Origin: Anoplopoma fimbria
Lineage: Eukaryota > Chordata > Actinopteri > Perciformes > Anoplopomatidae
NCBI RefSeq assembly: GCF_027596085.1
Contig: NC_072467.1
Location: 26,695,734 to 26,759,733, forward strand
Direction: 5' to 3'
DNA: 64,000 bases
Part shown: in pieces, positions 15,507 to 27,915 of the stretch
How positions within the stretch are numbered: the first letter of the stretch is position 1
How the letters are laid out: every line of letters starts with the position of its first letter
Notes under the pieces: generated by a model
What the model was told of the DNA's origin: nothing
Databases searched by the model: none
Seen by the model: only the letters and a program-made list of their open reading frames with translations
Made by a program: the position numbers and the translations under genes

Positions 15507-16353
15507 CGCATAGTATTTACACAGCTAATGATTAAAATGTGAGTTCTATTGCCACCATGCTGTGTGATGCCATCATTCTTTTGTGTCCCCATCAACTGTC
15601 TTTTGAAAAAGTTGTGACAGTATGAAATATAGTGGACGTCTGACTCTTTGTCTTGGCTTTCTTAAAACGTCGGAAACAAAAGAAAAGACTTAAGCGTCAT
15701 CAGCATACGGTTTTGTCCTTGTGTTTCAACTGAACATGGATTCTTTTTTTTTCATCCCTGTGACGGACGCACAGAACAACCTTCAGCTGTATCACGCTGG
15801 TCCTGACTGAGTCACTGTGATGAGCTGTTGCGCTGGATTTCATCACCCCCTCCCACTGTAAGAGGACAGACCTGCCCCACGCCGCCCTGACGCTTCACCC
15901 AGCAGCAGCAGCAGCATGTGAAGTGCAGGCGGAGGGTAACGAGGATAATGGATGTGACGCTGCAGGAGGCTCGCAGGCTTCAAACAAGCCTCCGGAAACG
16001 ATGAAAGACAGAAACGGAAATGAGAGCTTGTTTTGTTTTCATCTCACATGGAGGATGACCTGAACCTGACCCCCTCACCTTAGAATGAGAGAACCATGCA
16101 AGAATAATCAGAACGTAGTATTCCAGAGTTTTGAGATGGTAATATACAAAGAGGTTTTGTCAGTATCAGTACAATCAGTTTCTCAGAGATATGTGGATAC
16201 AGTTATGATATTAATCTAAACGAGCCCCCTGGATTTAATACAGTTTTTATTTTTTATTTTGTGGAAAGATATTTCATCTTACATTCAACACATCCATAGC
16301 AAGGTTTTTTTGTATTTAACGTCCCTTTGTTATTATTCAATGCTCTTTTAATT

Positions 16354-16926
16354 CCATAGACTGTATAAAGGAGGTAAACGTAGTCACCGTGACGTCGTTG
16401 GTTTGTGGACTGATGTTATGAAGTCTCCAGCTCTGCATTTTGGCCGCTGCCATCTTGTTGTTTTGCAACCAGAAGTGACGGAGAGTGAAAGCGAGGGTGG
16501 AGCTCAACCAAAACGCTGTATAAGACATTTTTAGGCGACCAATACGGTAACAATTAACTTTCATGAAGAGTTAAAACACTGTCAAAGAGTTAAAGTTGTA
16601 AGATGTAAAAACGCTGTGGTAGAGACCTGTCAATCACAGTAGCCCCGCCCTGAATTATACCCTGCTTTATGGTCTGTTTGACTCTAAATGGAGCATCATT
16701 TACTAAATGAACATCATGCTGTATTGAAGAAGACTTGAAACTAGAGATTGAGACCATAAACTCATGTTTACAATGTTTACTGAGGGAATAAATCAAGAGA
16801 GAAGTAGAGTCATTTTCTCATAGACTTCTATACAACCAGAGGAGTCGCCCCCTGATGGACAGTAGAGAGAATGCAGCTTTAAGACACTTTAGCATTGGCT
16901 TCACTTTTCAGAATCTGGAGGTTGCT
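16354..16926 (-). repeat. CT repeat, copy 4
   Basis: Minus-strand copy starting (in + coordinates) ccatagactgtataaagg. The CTCF-like block is at 16845-16858 on the minus strand. The terminal half contains extra sequence around 16525-16620 compared with other copies. Confidence 0.9.
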
Positions 16927-16959
16927 GCATTTTTTTAAATTTGGGATCATGATTGAAGT

Positions 16960-17290
16960 AATTTGTTCACACAAATTAGTTTTTTACGTGTATGTTATCC
17001 ACATAATCATGAACAAGGAAGTATAAAGACCGCTAACTTTGTATTTCGCGATCTTTTCCTAAACCTCACCAAGTAGTTTGTTGCCTAAATGAAACTGAAT
17101 TGTTTATTTTGAAGACGGAAATTCATTTTGTAAAGACTGTATGCATGTTATGAGAGGAAATTCACACGTGTTGCTGGCTTTTGTCGGAAAAATAACAAAA
17201 AATTAGGAATAACTTTTTGTTAGATATCATACGAACCGTTCTATGGCGGTTCCTGGTTTCCGTTGTATAACTGCCTGGTTGTAGAGATCT
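16960..17290. repeat. Dispersed repeat (TTGCCTAAACC-type), copy
   Basis: Shares tatgttatccacataa, cctaaacctcacc, ttgttgcctaaatg and ttattttgaagacggaa with other copies of this family. Confidence 0.5.
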
Positions 17291-18144
17291 GATAGTTACG
17301 ACTTCATGGTGTCTGTTATTTCACTTTCTTGTGTGATGATCCAAGAAAGACAAGATCCTCCTCTTATTTACCTTAACAAGCAGAAGAAGGGTTAAAAATC
17401 CAGAGTCTGGACTGGCTTTTCAAAATAAAAACCAAACAAAGATTTTTGTTGTGTTTAAATCTGCTCTATTGAGGTCAGCATCTGTCCGAGCAGATAGAAA
17501 GCCTAAGTGAACATAATCCGTTGTCAACACAGGTCGCTTCTCCGTCTGCAAACTGCATTTCTGCCTGTTTGCTTGTTTCACCTTTCATGTCGTACAGCAC
17601 CCTGGCCACCCATACGTCTTCCTCCAGAACCCGGCCCTGGTTCTGATTAGTTTCCTCGTCCCATTTCATCCTGTTTGTCAGCCGCTTAGACAGATGTTGA
17701 GGCAGGCTGGGAGACAGAGCCGGCAGAAATATGGCCCATCACCGTCCTCCTCACCTCCTCATTTGCTTCACTACTCTATGAAATGATGCTCTAAATGAGC
17801 TCATTAGAGTCTGCAGGGTGAAACCTGAAGGGAAGTGAATTTTAATGGGGAAAGGAAACTTTTCGCTGCCTCACTTTATCTGATTAATATTTTTCATAAG
17901 AGGTGCAACGTTTGCCAGGTGTTTGAGATACTTTTATGTTAGTTAAATGTTTGAAATTCTAATTTGGACAGGAGAGCTTTAGTCACACTCAAACCTTGAG
18001 ATTGGTTTGAAAAAGTGGATTTGATGTATTTTTTATGCAAAAACAGGTTTTCTCTGCAGCAGTGCAAAAAAGATGGATGTCATATGTTGAAACATGTGGG
18101 ACTGTAACTGATTTAGTCTATGTTCATCAGCTGGATATAAATTA

Positions 18145-18186
18145 CTATATATATATATATATAATTTATATATATATATATATAAT
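18145..18186. repeat. (AT)n palindromic array
   Basis: Two (AT)n runs around aattt, able to fold on itself. Confidence 0.9.
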
Positions 18187-18359
18187 ATAAATACCACAAA
18201 GCTCCTGTAAACAGAACACTTTCAGTCATCCATGAGACATTTTAGATCTTTGAAAAAAGAATATGCACTCTTCTGGTCCGTTTGTTATTGTGTCTTATTC
18301 TGAAAGCTCACGTCACATCCACATTAATTAATATTCAGCGATGGCATTTAAAATCGTTT

Positions 18360-18980
18360 AGATAACACTAAGCAAACACTTGTAGCAATACCTACCAAAA
18401 GTAATTAGCCGCAATTCGTAGATATCCCATGAAATGAACGTAAATGTTTTTGTTGCGTAACTTTCTTAATGTAGTTAAAGCACCTTCGTCGTTATTTTAA
18501 CCCAAAAAACAATTTTTTTCTGAACCTCACTAACCTCACATAACTGAGTTTTCTGTGAAGATGGAAGTTTATTTTGAAAAGGCTGTATGCATGAAATGAG
18601 TGAGAAGGGCGGCTGTGGCGTAGTGGAGAGCAAGGTAGTTCTCTAATCAGAGGGTCGGTGGTTCGATACCCGGCTTCGGCAGTCGGTGTGTCCTTGGGCA
18701 AGACACTTAACCCCAAGTTGCTCCTGAAGGCCATCGGTGTGGACTGGATGATGAATGTTAGTTAGAGTCTGATGGTGGCACCTTGATGGTAGCCTGTCAT
18801 CAGTGTGTGAATGGGTGAATGATATGTAACATACTACTGACTGTAAGTCGCTTTGGATAAAAGCGTCTGCTAAATGACTGTAATGTAATGTAATGAGAAT
18901 TGACCTGTGTTGCTTGACTTTTGTAGAAAAAAGCCTTATAATGAGGAGTAACTTTTTCGAAGATATCTTACGAACATGTT
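18360..18980. repeat. Dispersed repeat (TTGCCTAAACC-type), copy hosting a SINE
   Basis: Left part ends ggctgtatgcatgaaatgag; the right part resumes ttgacctgtgttgcttgac. This matches the continuous order in the copy at 16960-17290 (gcatgttatgagaggaaatt...gtgttgctggc). The break is the SINE at 18607-18893. Confidence 0.55.
18607..18893 (+). mobile_element. tRNA-derived SINE, 287 bp
   Basis: An RNA polymerase III A box (tggcgtagtgg, 18616-18626) and B box (ggttcgatacc, 18660-18670) are visible. The body leads to the conserved tail gtcgctttggataaaagcgt, and the 3' end is (TAATG)n. It is flanked by TGAGAA on both sides (18601-18606 and 18894-18899). It looks full-length and is the only complete copy in the window. 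Confidence 0.92.
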
Positions 18981-19129
18981 GTATGAAGAAAACTTTGCAC
19001 TTAGCGACACTATCTGTACTCCAACTCAACAAACTCTGACAACACCAGCACCCCTTTTCTGGTTCCTCAGCGGGCAGATCGCGACTCATTGACCAGAGTG
19101 TATTTCACCGGTGTGAAATGGTCACGTAA

Positions 19130-19330
19130 AAATGCAATCTATTGGTTTCATGTACAGGGACATGGAAATGTCACTTTTTCTTCGTGTTGCTCAGTACGAT
19201 TTCTTTTTGCGTAAAGACACGGTTAGGAAACAAAACCACCTGGTTAGGTTTAGGACTAAACATCCTGGTTGGCCTTACAATAACTGTGTACAGTTGTATG
19301 TTTTAGGCAATAAATGAAGATCTCTTTGGG
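19130..19330. repeat. Dispersed repeat (TTGCCTAAACC-type), fragment
   Basis: Shares ggaaacaaaaccacctgg, ttaggtttaggactaaac and the gggacatggaaatgtcac region with the other copies. Weak. Confidence 0.35.
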
Positions 19331-20714
19331 ACAAGCCTTGTCGAACAACGGTCTCTTGGTTAAAGCTCTGTATTTGTTGGATCCATCCACCTCCCCTCCT
19401 GCCCACCAAAAGTGTCTTTTGTGAATATTTAATACGACATCACCAGCTCTGATTGTTGCTTAGTCAGTGGATGCAGCAAAGGAAAAGTCCTGTATTCAAG
19501 CATTTCATTTAAGTGAATAGTGAAATAGAGGCATTATCAGCTAAATGTACTTATATTTAACGTCTGTTCAAGGTGGAGCTTTTAATTCTAATATGATGAC
19601 GGCATCATATTAGAATTGTTATATTTGAGTCAAATCTGAATCTGCAATAAAACCGGAGACCTTTCTGTCAGGTAAATGTATTAATACAAATTTTCTCTCT
19701 GAAGTAGAAGTACTCAGTAAGTCCAGTTGGTTTCCATATTTTTTTAAGTGCTTTCGGGCCTTTTGCAAGTTATCTAGTGGAATAACAAGTTAGGAGTAAC
19801 ACGATTCAACACTTTTCAAATCTAAACATCTTCATACATCGGTAAAGGTAAAGTCTTTTTATTTCCTGTGAACCAGGATGCATTTCACCGGCGTTTCTTA
19901 CAACGACTTTGGTGTGCGTGTTTTGCTGAGGACCCAAGAAAGTGCAGCTTTGAGTTTAAATTAGTTTTACTTTACTCAATGCTGGACTTAAAAATATTCT
20001 TGTCCACATTAATAAGACACAGAAAGATGGGAGCAAAGGGTCCAGGTTGGAGGTAACCCCTTTAATGTGGACCGAGAGCTTTGTTGTCGCGCTGCTTTGC
20101 TCGTTTCATTTGACTTCCAAGTCAAGGCTGTGCATGTGTTACCGTGGAAACCCTTTCATGGCCCGGCGTTCGGCGGCTCAAAGGCGAGGAATCAAAGAGA
20201 CGAGCGGCCACCTTCGTCCTGTTTTCTGTCCGGCACTCAGACACCGAAGGGGGGGGGGCTTGCACACCGATAAACACTCGCTGCCGCCGTGAACTGTTAA
20301 TTTAAAGGTCAGCGTGAAAGGCTTTAATGCCAGAAGCTATAGCTTTAATGGTATCTGTTATTACCCATAATTCCATTAGACGGCGTGCCTTTTGAATGTT
20401 TTCCGTCCACGCTCGTTTGGTCTCGTTCAATCGCTCCCGCTGTGAGAATTTCCTCGGCTGAGTTGAAAAGCAAAGTGAAATTGCATTACTCCCTCTGCTT
20501 GGTCCTGTGTCGCTCCGATGCGCTTCATTTCATTAAATCTGTGTTCGAGCGTTAGAGATCCTGTTTGTGTGTGAAATACAAAGACCGCACAGTTTGAGCC
20601 CACGTTTACTGTTGGGAAGTATTGCATAGATTATATATGTACAACTTCATCCCCCGCTCTCATAACTCAGAAGAGAAAAATCCACAGATTGCATTGAGGG
20701 GGTGGAATCTCACT

Positions 20715-20895
20715 TACTAAATTTACTTTATTAGTGTACTTGAGTTCATATTTGAGGTACTTGTACTTTACCTGAGTAGTAGAAATGTTTTTGTGCTCCT
20801 TTATTCTTCTAATCATCTACATTTTGCAAGGAAATACAATACTTTTTACTTCACTATATTTATCTATTGCCATTTTAACTCACCACTGTCACTTT
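20715..20895. repeat. Fish dispersed repeat (tacttgagt/ttgaggtacttgtacttt family)
   Basis: Contains ttgaggtacttgtacttta and actttttacttcactata, typical of this family. Related pieces are at 25147-25460 and, in the other orientation, 49990-50185. Confidence 0.55.
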
Positions 20896-21937
20896 ACATG
20901 GCAATTTTTGTCTTCATATGTTCTTGTTTCTGAGTTTTTATACGTCTAAGCCTGAAACATCGGTATGTTTTCAGGTTGTTCGTCCGTACGTCCCTTTATG
21001 GTCAACGCGATATCAGTATAATATTTATTATTTATTATATTTATTTCCTTTTGCTGCTGCTGCCACAACCTAATCTCTCCTCCGGGCTCAATAAAAGTTT
21101 TTCTTTGTGTTTATCAAAAGGTTGTCTTATTTTATTTTCCTTAAGAGCTTAAGTCTCTTTATAGATGGAAACTTTTACATACAAAACATATAAAGTGCTT
21201 ATAAATGAAGATGCTTTCTTATAAATTAAAACAACCTTACCTAATAATGTATAGAAGTAGAGCTGAAACTTCTCAAATGAGAGGATTTACGGCTTTTCCT
21301 TGTAATAAAGTGTTTATTTTTAATTTTTGTCCAACTAAGAGGTTTACACTCTTGGTTGGAAAGGACCACTTTTATTTGAAATCTTTCAAACAATCAATCG
21401 AATCGATTATCACTGTCTGCATTTGACTTTGAAGAAATCCACCTTCATGAAATCGTTGTTGTTAAAATGTCCAAATAGTCCTGTCATCTGTGAATCTAGG
21501 TTAAACAAAAACCAGCTGCAGGAGAGTAAAATGTCTTTGCTCCGTTTTCTTGTTTTCAGTCTCTTCAGACTCTCAGTTTTTTTCGTGGAACTGATGTGAA
21601 CGTTGAGCTGAAAGTCCCGACACAAAGAGAATCAAAGCTCCCGGAAGAAGCTTCGACAAAGACGTCCATGAACGTCAAACAAATTCAATCAACACTTCAA
21701 TTACCTTATCATTCTTCATTTTTTTTTCATTTAAAGGGATGCTGAATGATGAGTTCCAGGTGATAATATTTATTTTTATAAAAAAAAAAGTATATCTGTA
21801 GGATTGAAGTTGAATGCAGCAGCTTCCAGCGGAGATGTTCCCTGAAGAGCTTAAAGTAAATCCTCAGCCCGTTAGAAGCAGCGGGGATTTCCTTATCTGT
21901 TTCCACGGGAATGTGAGCACATTCCCACATTATCACA

Positions 21938-21939
<2 letters not shown>

Positions 21940-22017
<78 letters not shown>
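21940..22017 (+). repeat. (TG)n microsatellite, 78 bp
   Basis: Uninterrupted TG dinucleotides. Confidence 0.99.
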
Positions 22018-22018
<1 letters not shown>

Positions 22019-22354
22019 CTGCGCTGCACGTTGGACTGTAAATTGCACATGACAACTTTTCATGCAGGGTCTGTTAACTGATTATTTCCCACTTTGTCGC
22101 CCAAAGTTAATTCCGTGGCTCTGAGCGCAGCAGGAGGAGCCTCAGTCCCTCATTAAAAGCATGCCGCAGTGTGTCCATCTCTAGTATTTCCATATTCATC
22201 TGCAGCGTTTCCCTCAGGAAAGCCTCTCGTACGTTCATACACATAAATGTGTTTATCGTCAGAGATGATTCGGTTATGAAATATAATTGAACTAAATCTG
22301 CTGATATGTTAGTTCTGTCCGCTGATTGTTTTTTTTTCAGCCTCTGTGTTTTGA

Positions 22355-22877
22355 CCATAGACTTTACATAAGAAGTGGACGTAGTCATCATGACATCATC
22401 CACTGGTTTGTGGACTGATGTTTTGAAGCCTCGAGTTCTGTGACTTTGCCGTCGCCATTTTGGATTACGGCCGTCTCCTTGTTGTTTTTTTGCAACCAAT
22501 AAATGGAAGTTACCATATTTTGAATTAGTGACATAGAGACACCGTATACATCTTTGGTAGAGGCAGCAACCTGTCAATCACAGTGTAGCCCCGCCCCTAA
22601 AGCATCCCCTGCTTTATGGTCTGTTTGACTCTAAATGGAGCATCATTTACTAAATGAACATCATGCTGTATTGAAGAAGACTTGAAACTAGAGATTGAGA
22701 CCATAAACTCATGTTTACAATGTTTACTGAGGGAATAAATCAAGAGAGAAGTAGAGTCATTTTCTCATAGACTTCTATACAACCAGAGGAGTCGCCCCCT
22801 GATGGACAGGAGAGAGAATGCAGCTTTAAGACACTTCACATCGGCTTCACACAGCAGAACCGGAGGAAGTTTGCTGC
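22355..22877 (-). repeat. CT repeat, copy 5
   Basis: Minus-strand copy. The CTCF-like block is at 22792-22805 on the minus strand. The CRE-like site is degraded to TGACATCA. Confidence 0.9.
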
Positions 22878-23887
22878 TTGGTTTTGCCTTACCTGATAAC
22901 TGACCTTTCGCTTAGTCCCGCCTCTTAAAGGCAGACTGGCCAATCACAGAGTAGCATTGTCCAGCTCTTACCAGTGTCATACGACTATCCGTCTCTGCTC
23001 CGTAGACTCTCCTCAGTTATCTTCAGATCTTCTTTATTTTCAGTGGATCTGGAGCTCGTCGCTGTTAAACGTTGTGTAATAGTGAAACTTGTTACTCGGA
23101 GAGGTTGGAAGGAAATATGCGTTTATAAAACGTTACGTTTCTACCTAAAAACCTGTTGAGCTAACATTAGCAGAGTACGATAGCACATCATTAAGTAGCT
23201 TTAGCAGGTCTATGCTACGCTTGTTACTAAATATATACTGAATGTATTTTCATGATTTTAACAGTGAATAAAGAGGAGCAGTGTTGTTCCTTAACGTCAT
23301 TGTCTCCAGGTGATGTGATCAGTAGCTTTAGCTTCTATCGTTATCTTTAAACCTGTTTTCACTACTGAATCAGTTTGACATCCTGACATACAAACACATA
23401 TTATAGACCCTTGTCTAATTGTTTTTTGTTTCCTAATAAATGTCTGATCTTCATTCATTGAGTGCAGTTAGTGACAGTGTGGGCTCCGTGGCCACGTTGC
23501 TCTGACAGCTTGACGTTGTGGCGGCGAGGCTTAGCAAAGGGTCGATTATGAACCCATTTACAACGGCACAAGATAGGAACTGAAAGTCTGCATGGAAGCA
23601 AAGATATAAAAAAAAAGGATGAGCTGAAGAGGGGTTAACAGATTCAGGGCCTGCAAGCTCACTGGACTGTTGTAATGGGAGCTCAAGGTCAGATTTGTGT
23701 CCAGGCTGCTGCGTCTTTGATAACTTATCTAATGGTCCGATGGAGAGAGTGTTGTGAATTACCAATTTATCTTTTTTTAACCAGAACAATGAGCTGTCAC
23801 GGCTTCAAGATGAATCCTCTGCTATTGGTCCTAAAGTGCCTTTATAGCTGGTGAAGAACGTCTCACAATCTGATACTTAGGGATATT

Positions 23888-23912
23888 ATATATATATATA
23901 TATATATATTTA
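23888..23912. repeat. (AT)n array
   Basis: About 25 bp of AT dinucleotides. Confidence 0.9.
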
Positions 23913-24689
23913 TCTTAACTGAGCACTACTTGGTTCCACATTTACTCGAGAACTGTACCTCAAATAATACAAAATATTATCAACAAATAACCTTTAATAA
24001 TTAATCATTATCAGATAAAACGTAATTGATCCTTTGAGGAAATTCACGAGATAGTAGTGTATGAGGTAATTAACATTTGCTCCAACCTTTATCCACAGCA
24101 TTAATGCATTAAGTTATAATCCATGAATATAATATTCTGAGTCGGGCTGTTCCAATGTTGGTAAAAATGTTGTAAAATGCAAGAACTTGTATAAAATCTG
24201 AAAAAGCTGATTTTAAATTCAAAGGAAAAAAATAGTAAGTTGAGAAATTCAGTTGAATGAATAGAAAAAGAAAGAAAAACTCTCTATCACTTAGATGTGA
24301 GATGATGGTTCTGCCCGACCTCCAAACCTTCAAATATATAATCCCAAACCCTCGTTAAAAACACGGGCCTGTAGGTGAGAGACGCTGCAGCTCCAATCTG
24401 ACGGCCTGATGGACCTGTGTAATGAAATCAATTTCACTCAGAGCGTCTGAATGAAGTCGTGGGAGAGCGACTCGGCTCTCAGCTCGCTGTGGACGGAGTG
24501 ACGGTGATAACGGCAGCAGAGTCTTAAATGTTTTTATCTCAATCTTTTCCCCCTGAAGACTCAGAGATCAGCCTGAACCGATCTGAACTCACACAGATCT
24601 TCTTTCTTAAACAGACTTAACGCCGTGACTGTTCTTCTCATTTTACAGTATTTATACACAGCACAGTCTCATGGTTATTAAAGTGACGT

Positions 24690-25080
24690 GCTATATTATA
24701 TCCAAAAAACACCACTAATAGCCGGTGGGAGGTGGATGGGTCCAACAAGCAACACTGTCAACCAGAGGCCGGTGTTCGACACTGCATTTTGGATTTATGT
24801 TCGTAGATTTGTTGCCTAAACCTATGAATTGGTTTTGTAGCCTAAACCTCACCGTTTGGGAATTTGTTGCCAAAACTTAACCGTTCGTAGATTTTTATCC
24901 TAGACCTAACCGTTCATGGTTTTGTTGCCTAAACCTTAGACCAACCAAGATGTTTTTCTTTAACTTAACAAAGTGGTTTTGTTGCCTAAACCTAAGTTGT
25001 CCTGAAAAGAAAATTGTGCTGAAGTACACAAAAAAAACCACGCAATTCATGTCCCTGAAACCATGAACCATGAAACCAAA
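24690..25080. repeat. Dispersed repeat (TTGCCTAAACC-type), copy
   Basis: Four to five repetitions of tttgttgcctaaacct within about 200 bp, plus gggaggtggatgggtcc shared in type with the copy near 19380. Confidence 0.5.
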
Positions 25081-25146
25081 AGATTAAACTTTTTGACTAT
25101 TTTACAAATTGTTGTGAGACTGTGTTGTTATACAACTACAGTGCTG

Positions 25147-25460
25147 CAGTGGTGGAATGGAACTCATTACATTCACTCAAGTACTGGACTTAAATTTGAG
25201 GTATTTGTACTTTCCTTGAGTACGTTCTTTTCTTGCTGCATTTATCTGAAAACTTTTGTTATTGTCGTAAATGAAATACTTAAAAATGAGCTCCACCTCA
25301 ACCAACTACAGCAGTAAAATGATGCTTTTACATTAAAGCATGAGTGATAATAATCTAATAATAGGGACATTTTACTGAGTACATGTTCCAGATTACACTC
25401 GCATACTTTTACTTGAACAACACATTTTCAATGCAGGACTTTAACTTGTACTGTGTGGTG
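25147..25460. repeat. Fish dispersed repeat (CAGTGGTGGAA palindromic family), left part
   Basis: Starts gcagtggtggaatggaac and contains actcaagtactggactta and ttgaggtatttgtacttt. It runs to gtgtggtg, where the hAT-like piece begins; tattagt resumes at 25961. Confidence 0.6.
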
Positions 25461-25462
25461 TT

Positions 25463-25960
25463 TTAGGCTCAACAGTTAGGGTTGCCAGGTTGCTTTTTGC
25501 AACCATTTAAGAAATGTGCAACCAATTCTTGACCTTTGGTTGCCATCAGTGGCAACAACTTTTGAAGATATAAAAAATAGGGACAGTCAACAGCAAAACA
25601 GGCACTCTAAAATAAATACGATTTTAGTATTTGTTGCATTATTGATATTTAAATATCAAAATATTATTCATGTAGACAATGGTGAAGCAAATGAAGTTGT
25701 TTGAAAGTTCAACATCACAAACAGATGTACAGATTGATTCAACTGACAAAGAACAACCTGAACCTGAACGAAAAACAGTAATTCAACAACATACAAACCA
25801 TACATTTGTCACATTTTCATTATTTAGCTGACATTTTACTGCGTAATATTTGATTTCTTCAAAAAATAACATGGCTAAAAATGTTCAGCATATCTTCAGT
25901 TTCAGCAACCAAAATCTGATGCCTGGTTGCCAGCCTCTCAACCACTAGTGTTGAGCCCTG
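25463..25960. mobile_element. Possible hAT-like element, about 500 bp
   Basis: The right end reads ctagtgttgagccctg. The left end reads ttaggctcaacagttag, its near reverse complement with the terminal CAG lost to mutation. Internal sequence has repeated ggttgcca. No clear 8-bp target duplication, so the assignment is tentative. Confidence 0.45.
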
Positions 25961-26192
25961 TATTAGTCCACACATATTTCCTCCCAAATTGCACTGCTGC
26001 TTTAATTGAGAAGCGACAATAAGTTATTATTTTACCTCCTTTGTGCATTCATTTCTTGATAATTTACTCTCAAGAAGAACTCATTTCCAAGAAAACTTTC
26101 TTTGGAAGAAATGCTCCATTCCAACCCAAGTGTATATTTACTGATCAACCATTTATTATCGTAAACTGTACTCCATATGCTGCTGTAAGCCT

Positions 26193-26246
26193 GCAAATTT
26201 CCCCGCTGCGGGACTAAGAAAGGATTATCTTATCTTATATATCTTG
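26193..26246 (+). repeat. LINE 3' end with (TCTTA)n tail, sense
   Basis: Reads aatttccccgctgcgggact, then an A-rich stretch and gattatcttatctta. This is a common fish retroelement 3' end that can form a small hairpin (ccccgc/gcgggg-type). Confidence 0.65.
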
Positions 26247-27531
26247 AATTGTGTTCTTGAAGTTACACCTTTGGTTCGCAACAGAAGAAGCAACAGAAAC
26301 ACTACTTGCTTTGTCTCTGTTTGAATATCTCACACATAAAGTCAGGCTTTGTGTAGCGATACCTCCAGTCTTGCCTTTTTATGTCTTTGCTGCAGTAATC
26401 TTTAAACTCTCCCGCTCCAGTTCCACCTCCACCTCCTTAAAAAACCTCTCAGACGGCTTCGCTGTTTAAACAATCGAGGTCAGACCAAACAGACGTGAAT
26501 ATTTTCAGCTTCCCTCGAGAGTTCCTGCGACAATCGGCGGGTGAGTCGCCCCTGCCTTCAAAAAAAAGAAAGAAAAGAGAACGACAGAAAATCCACTCCG
26601 GAGCCAATTAAGCTGGAACATCTTTTACAGTCTGAGGTTTGGCTCTTCTGCAGCCTCTCCTGTGCTTTTCTTCACTTCCTGACAGAAGCACAAAGTTCAT
26701 CTTCAAAAACTCCGCCACCGCTCTCGTTTATGTTTCCCCGGAGGGCAACGCTGCAGGAACGATATCACAAACTTCAAGTGCGTTTGTGGCGGCGGAGCCT
26801 TCAGTAGGAGTTTAATGATGTGACGACGAGAGAAAACATCAACTTTTGTTACCGAACCTTGAAGGGAAACCCGAGAACAGGAAGTCATTACATTAAAGGA
26901 AATGAATAAAAGCTGTGATAAAGAAGAAGGCCGTGAGATTAAACCACGTCCTCCTTCTTTCAACAGCTCTCTCAGGAACTGAAGAACCTCTCAAACAAAG
27001 AGATGGATAATGAAACCTGCCGTTAAACCTCTACGTATTATCAATTAAGTCTTCTCTAATGGCGTCACCGAGCCAGATTAAATCTCGTCAACCAACACAG
27101 ACTGTTCTCAGATCAGTTTTTTTCTAGATGTGATTGTTACGTTTGTTAAGAGAGACGCTGGCTAGACTGATTCACAAAGCAATCTGGAGTCACGGCAGTG
27201 GTTTAAACTGCGACAGGTGCACATGTAGTTTCACAGGTTTATACTCCTCTTCATTCTCATCTTCAGCTCTTAGACTGAGACAACAGTTATGTCACTAAAG
27301 GGGCAATTTGTGGTACACAGTAAACAATAAACATAATTTAAACAATATTAAAACCCATAAAAACAAAGACTTTAATAATGTTCTCAGTAAATACTCTTAT
27401 TCCCTGTCTCCTACACCAACATTTTCCACAGTTGTCTTTAATATTAAAGGTGCTCAACATGCAATTACAGTATATCTATTGCCTCCACATGGCTTTCAAC
27501 ATGGCAAAGGCTGAGGCACCAGGCGAGACCA

Positions 27532-27915
27532 GGCGGTAACCTCTGGGTCTGTAAAGTGAAGCCAATGCCGTAGTGTGTTAAAGCTGCATTCTCTCTCCTG
27601 TCCACCAGGGGGCGACTCCTCTGGTTGTATAGAAGTCTATGAGAAAATGACTCTACTTCTCTCTTGATTTATTCCCTCAGTAAACATTGTAAACATGAGT
27701 TTATGGTCTCAATCTCTAGTTTCAAGTCTTCTTCAATACAGCATGATGTTCATTTAGTAAATGATGCTCCATTTAGAGTCAAACAGACCATAAAGCAGGG
27801 GATGCTTTAGGGCGGGGCTACACACTGATTGACAGGTCTTTACTAGAGATGTATACGACGTCTCTACGTCACAGTCCAAATATGGTCACTTCCCTTCACT
27901 GGTTTCAAAAAACTA
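27532..27915 (+). repeat. CT repeat, copy 6
   Basis: CTCF-like block at 27602-27615 reads CCACCAGGGGGCGA, the closest form to the CTCF core consensus. The 3' end is truncated in the ttcactggtttcaaaa region. Confidence 0.88.

Noticed and set aside
18607..18690. Functional tRNA gene
   Set aside because: A and B boxes are present, but the unit continues into a SINE body and (TAATG)n tail and has a target duplication; the cloverleaf is not intact.
22107..22577. 156-codon minus-strand frame
   Set aside because: Falls mostly in a CT-repeat copy, and similar frames are not kept in other copies.
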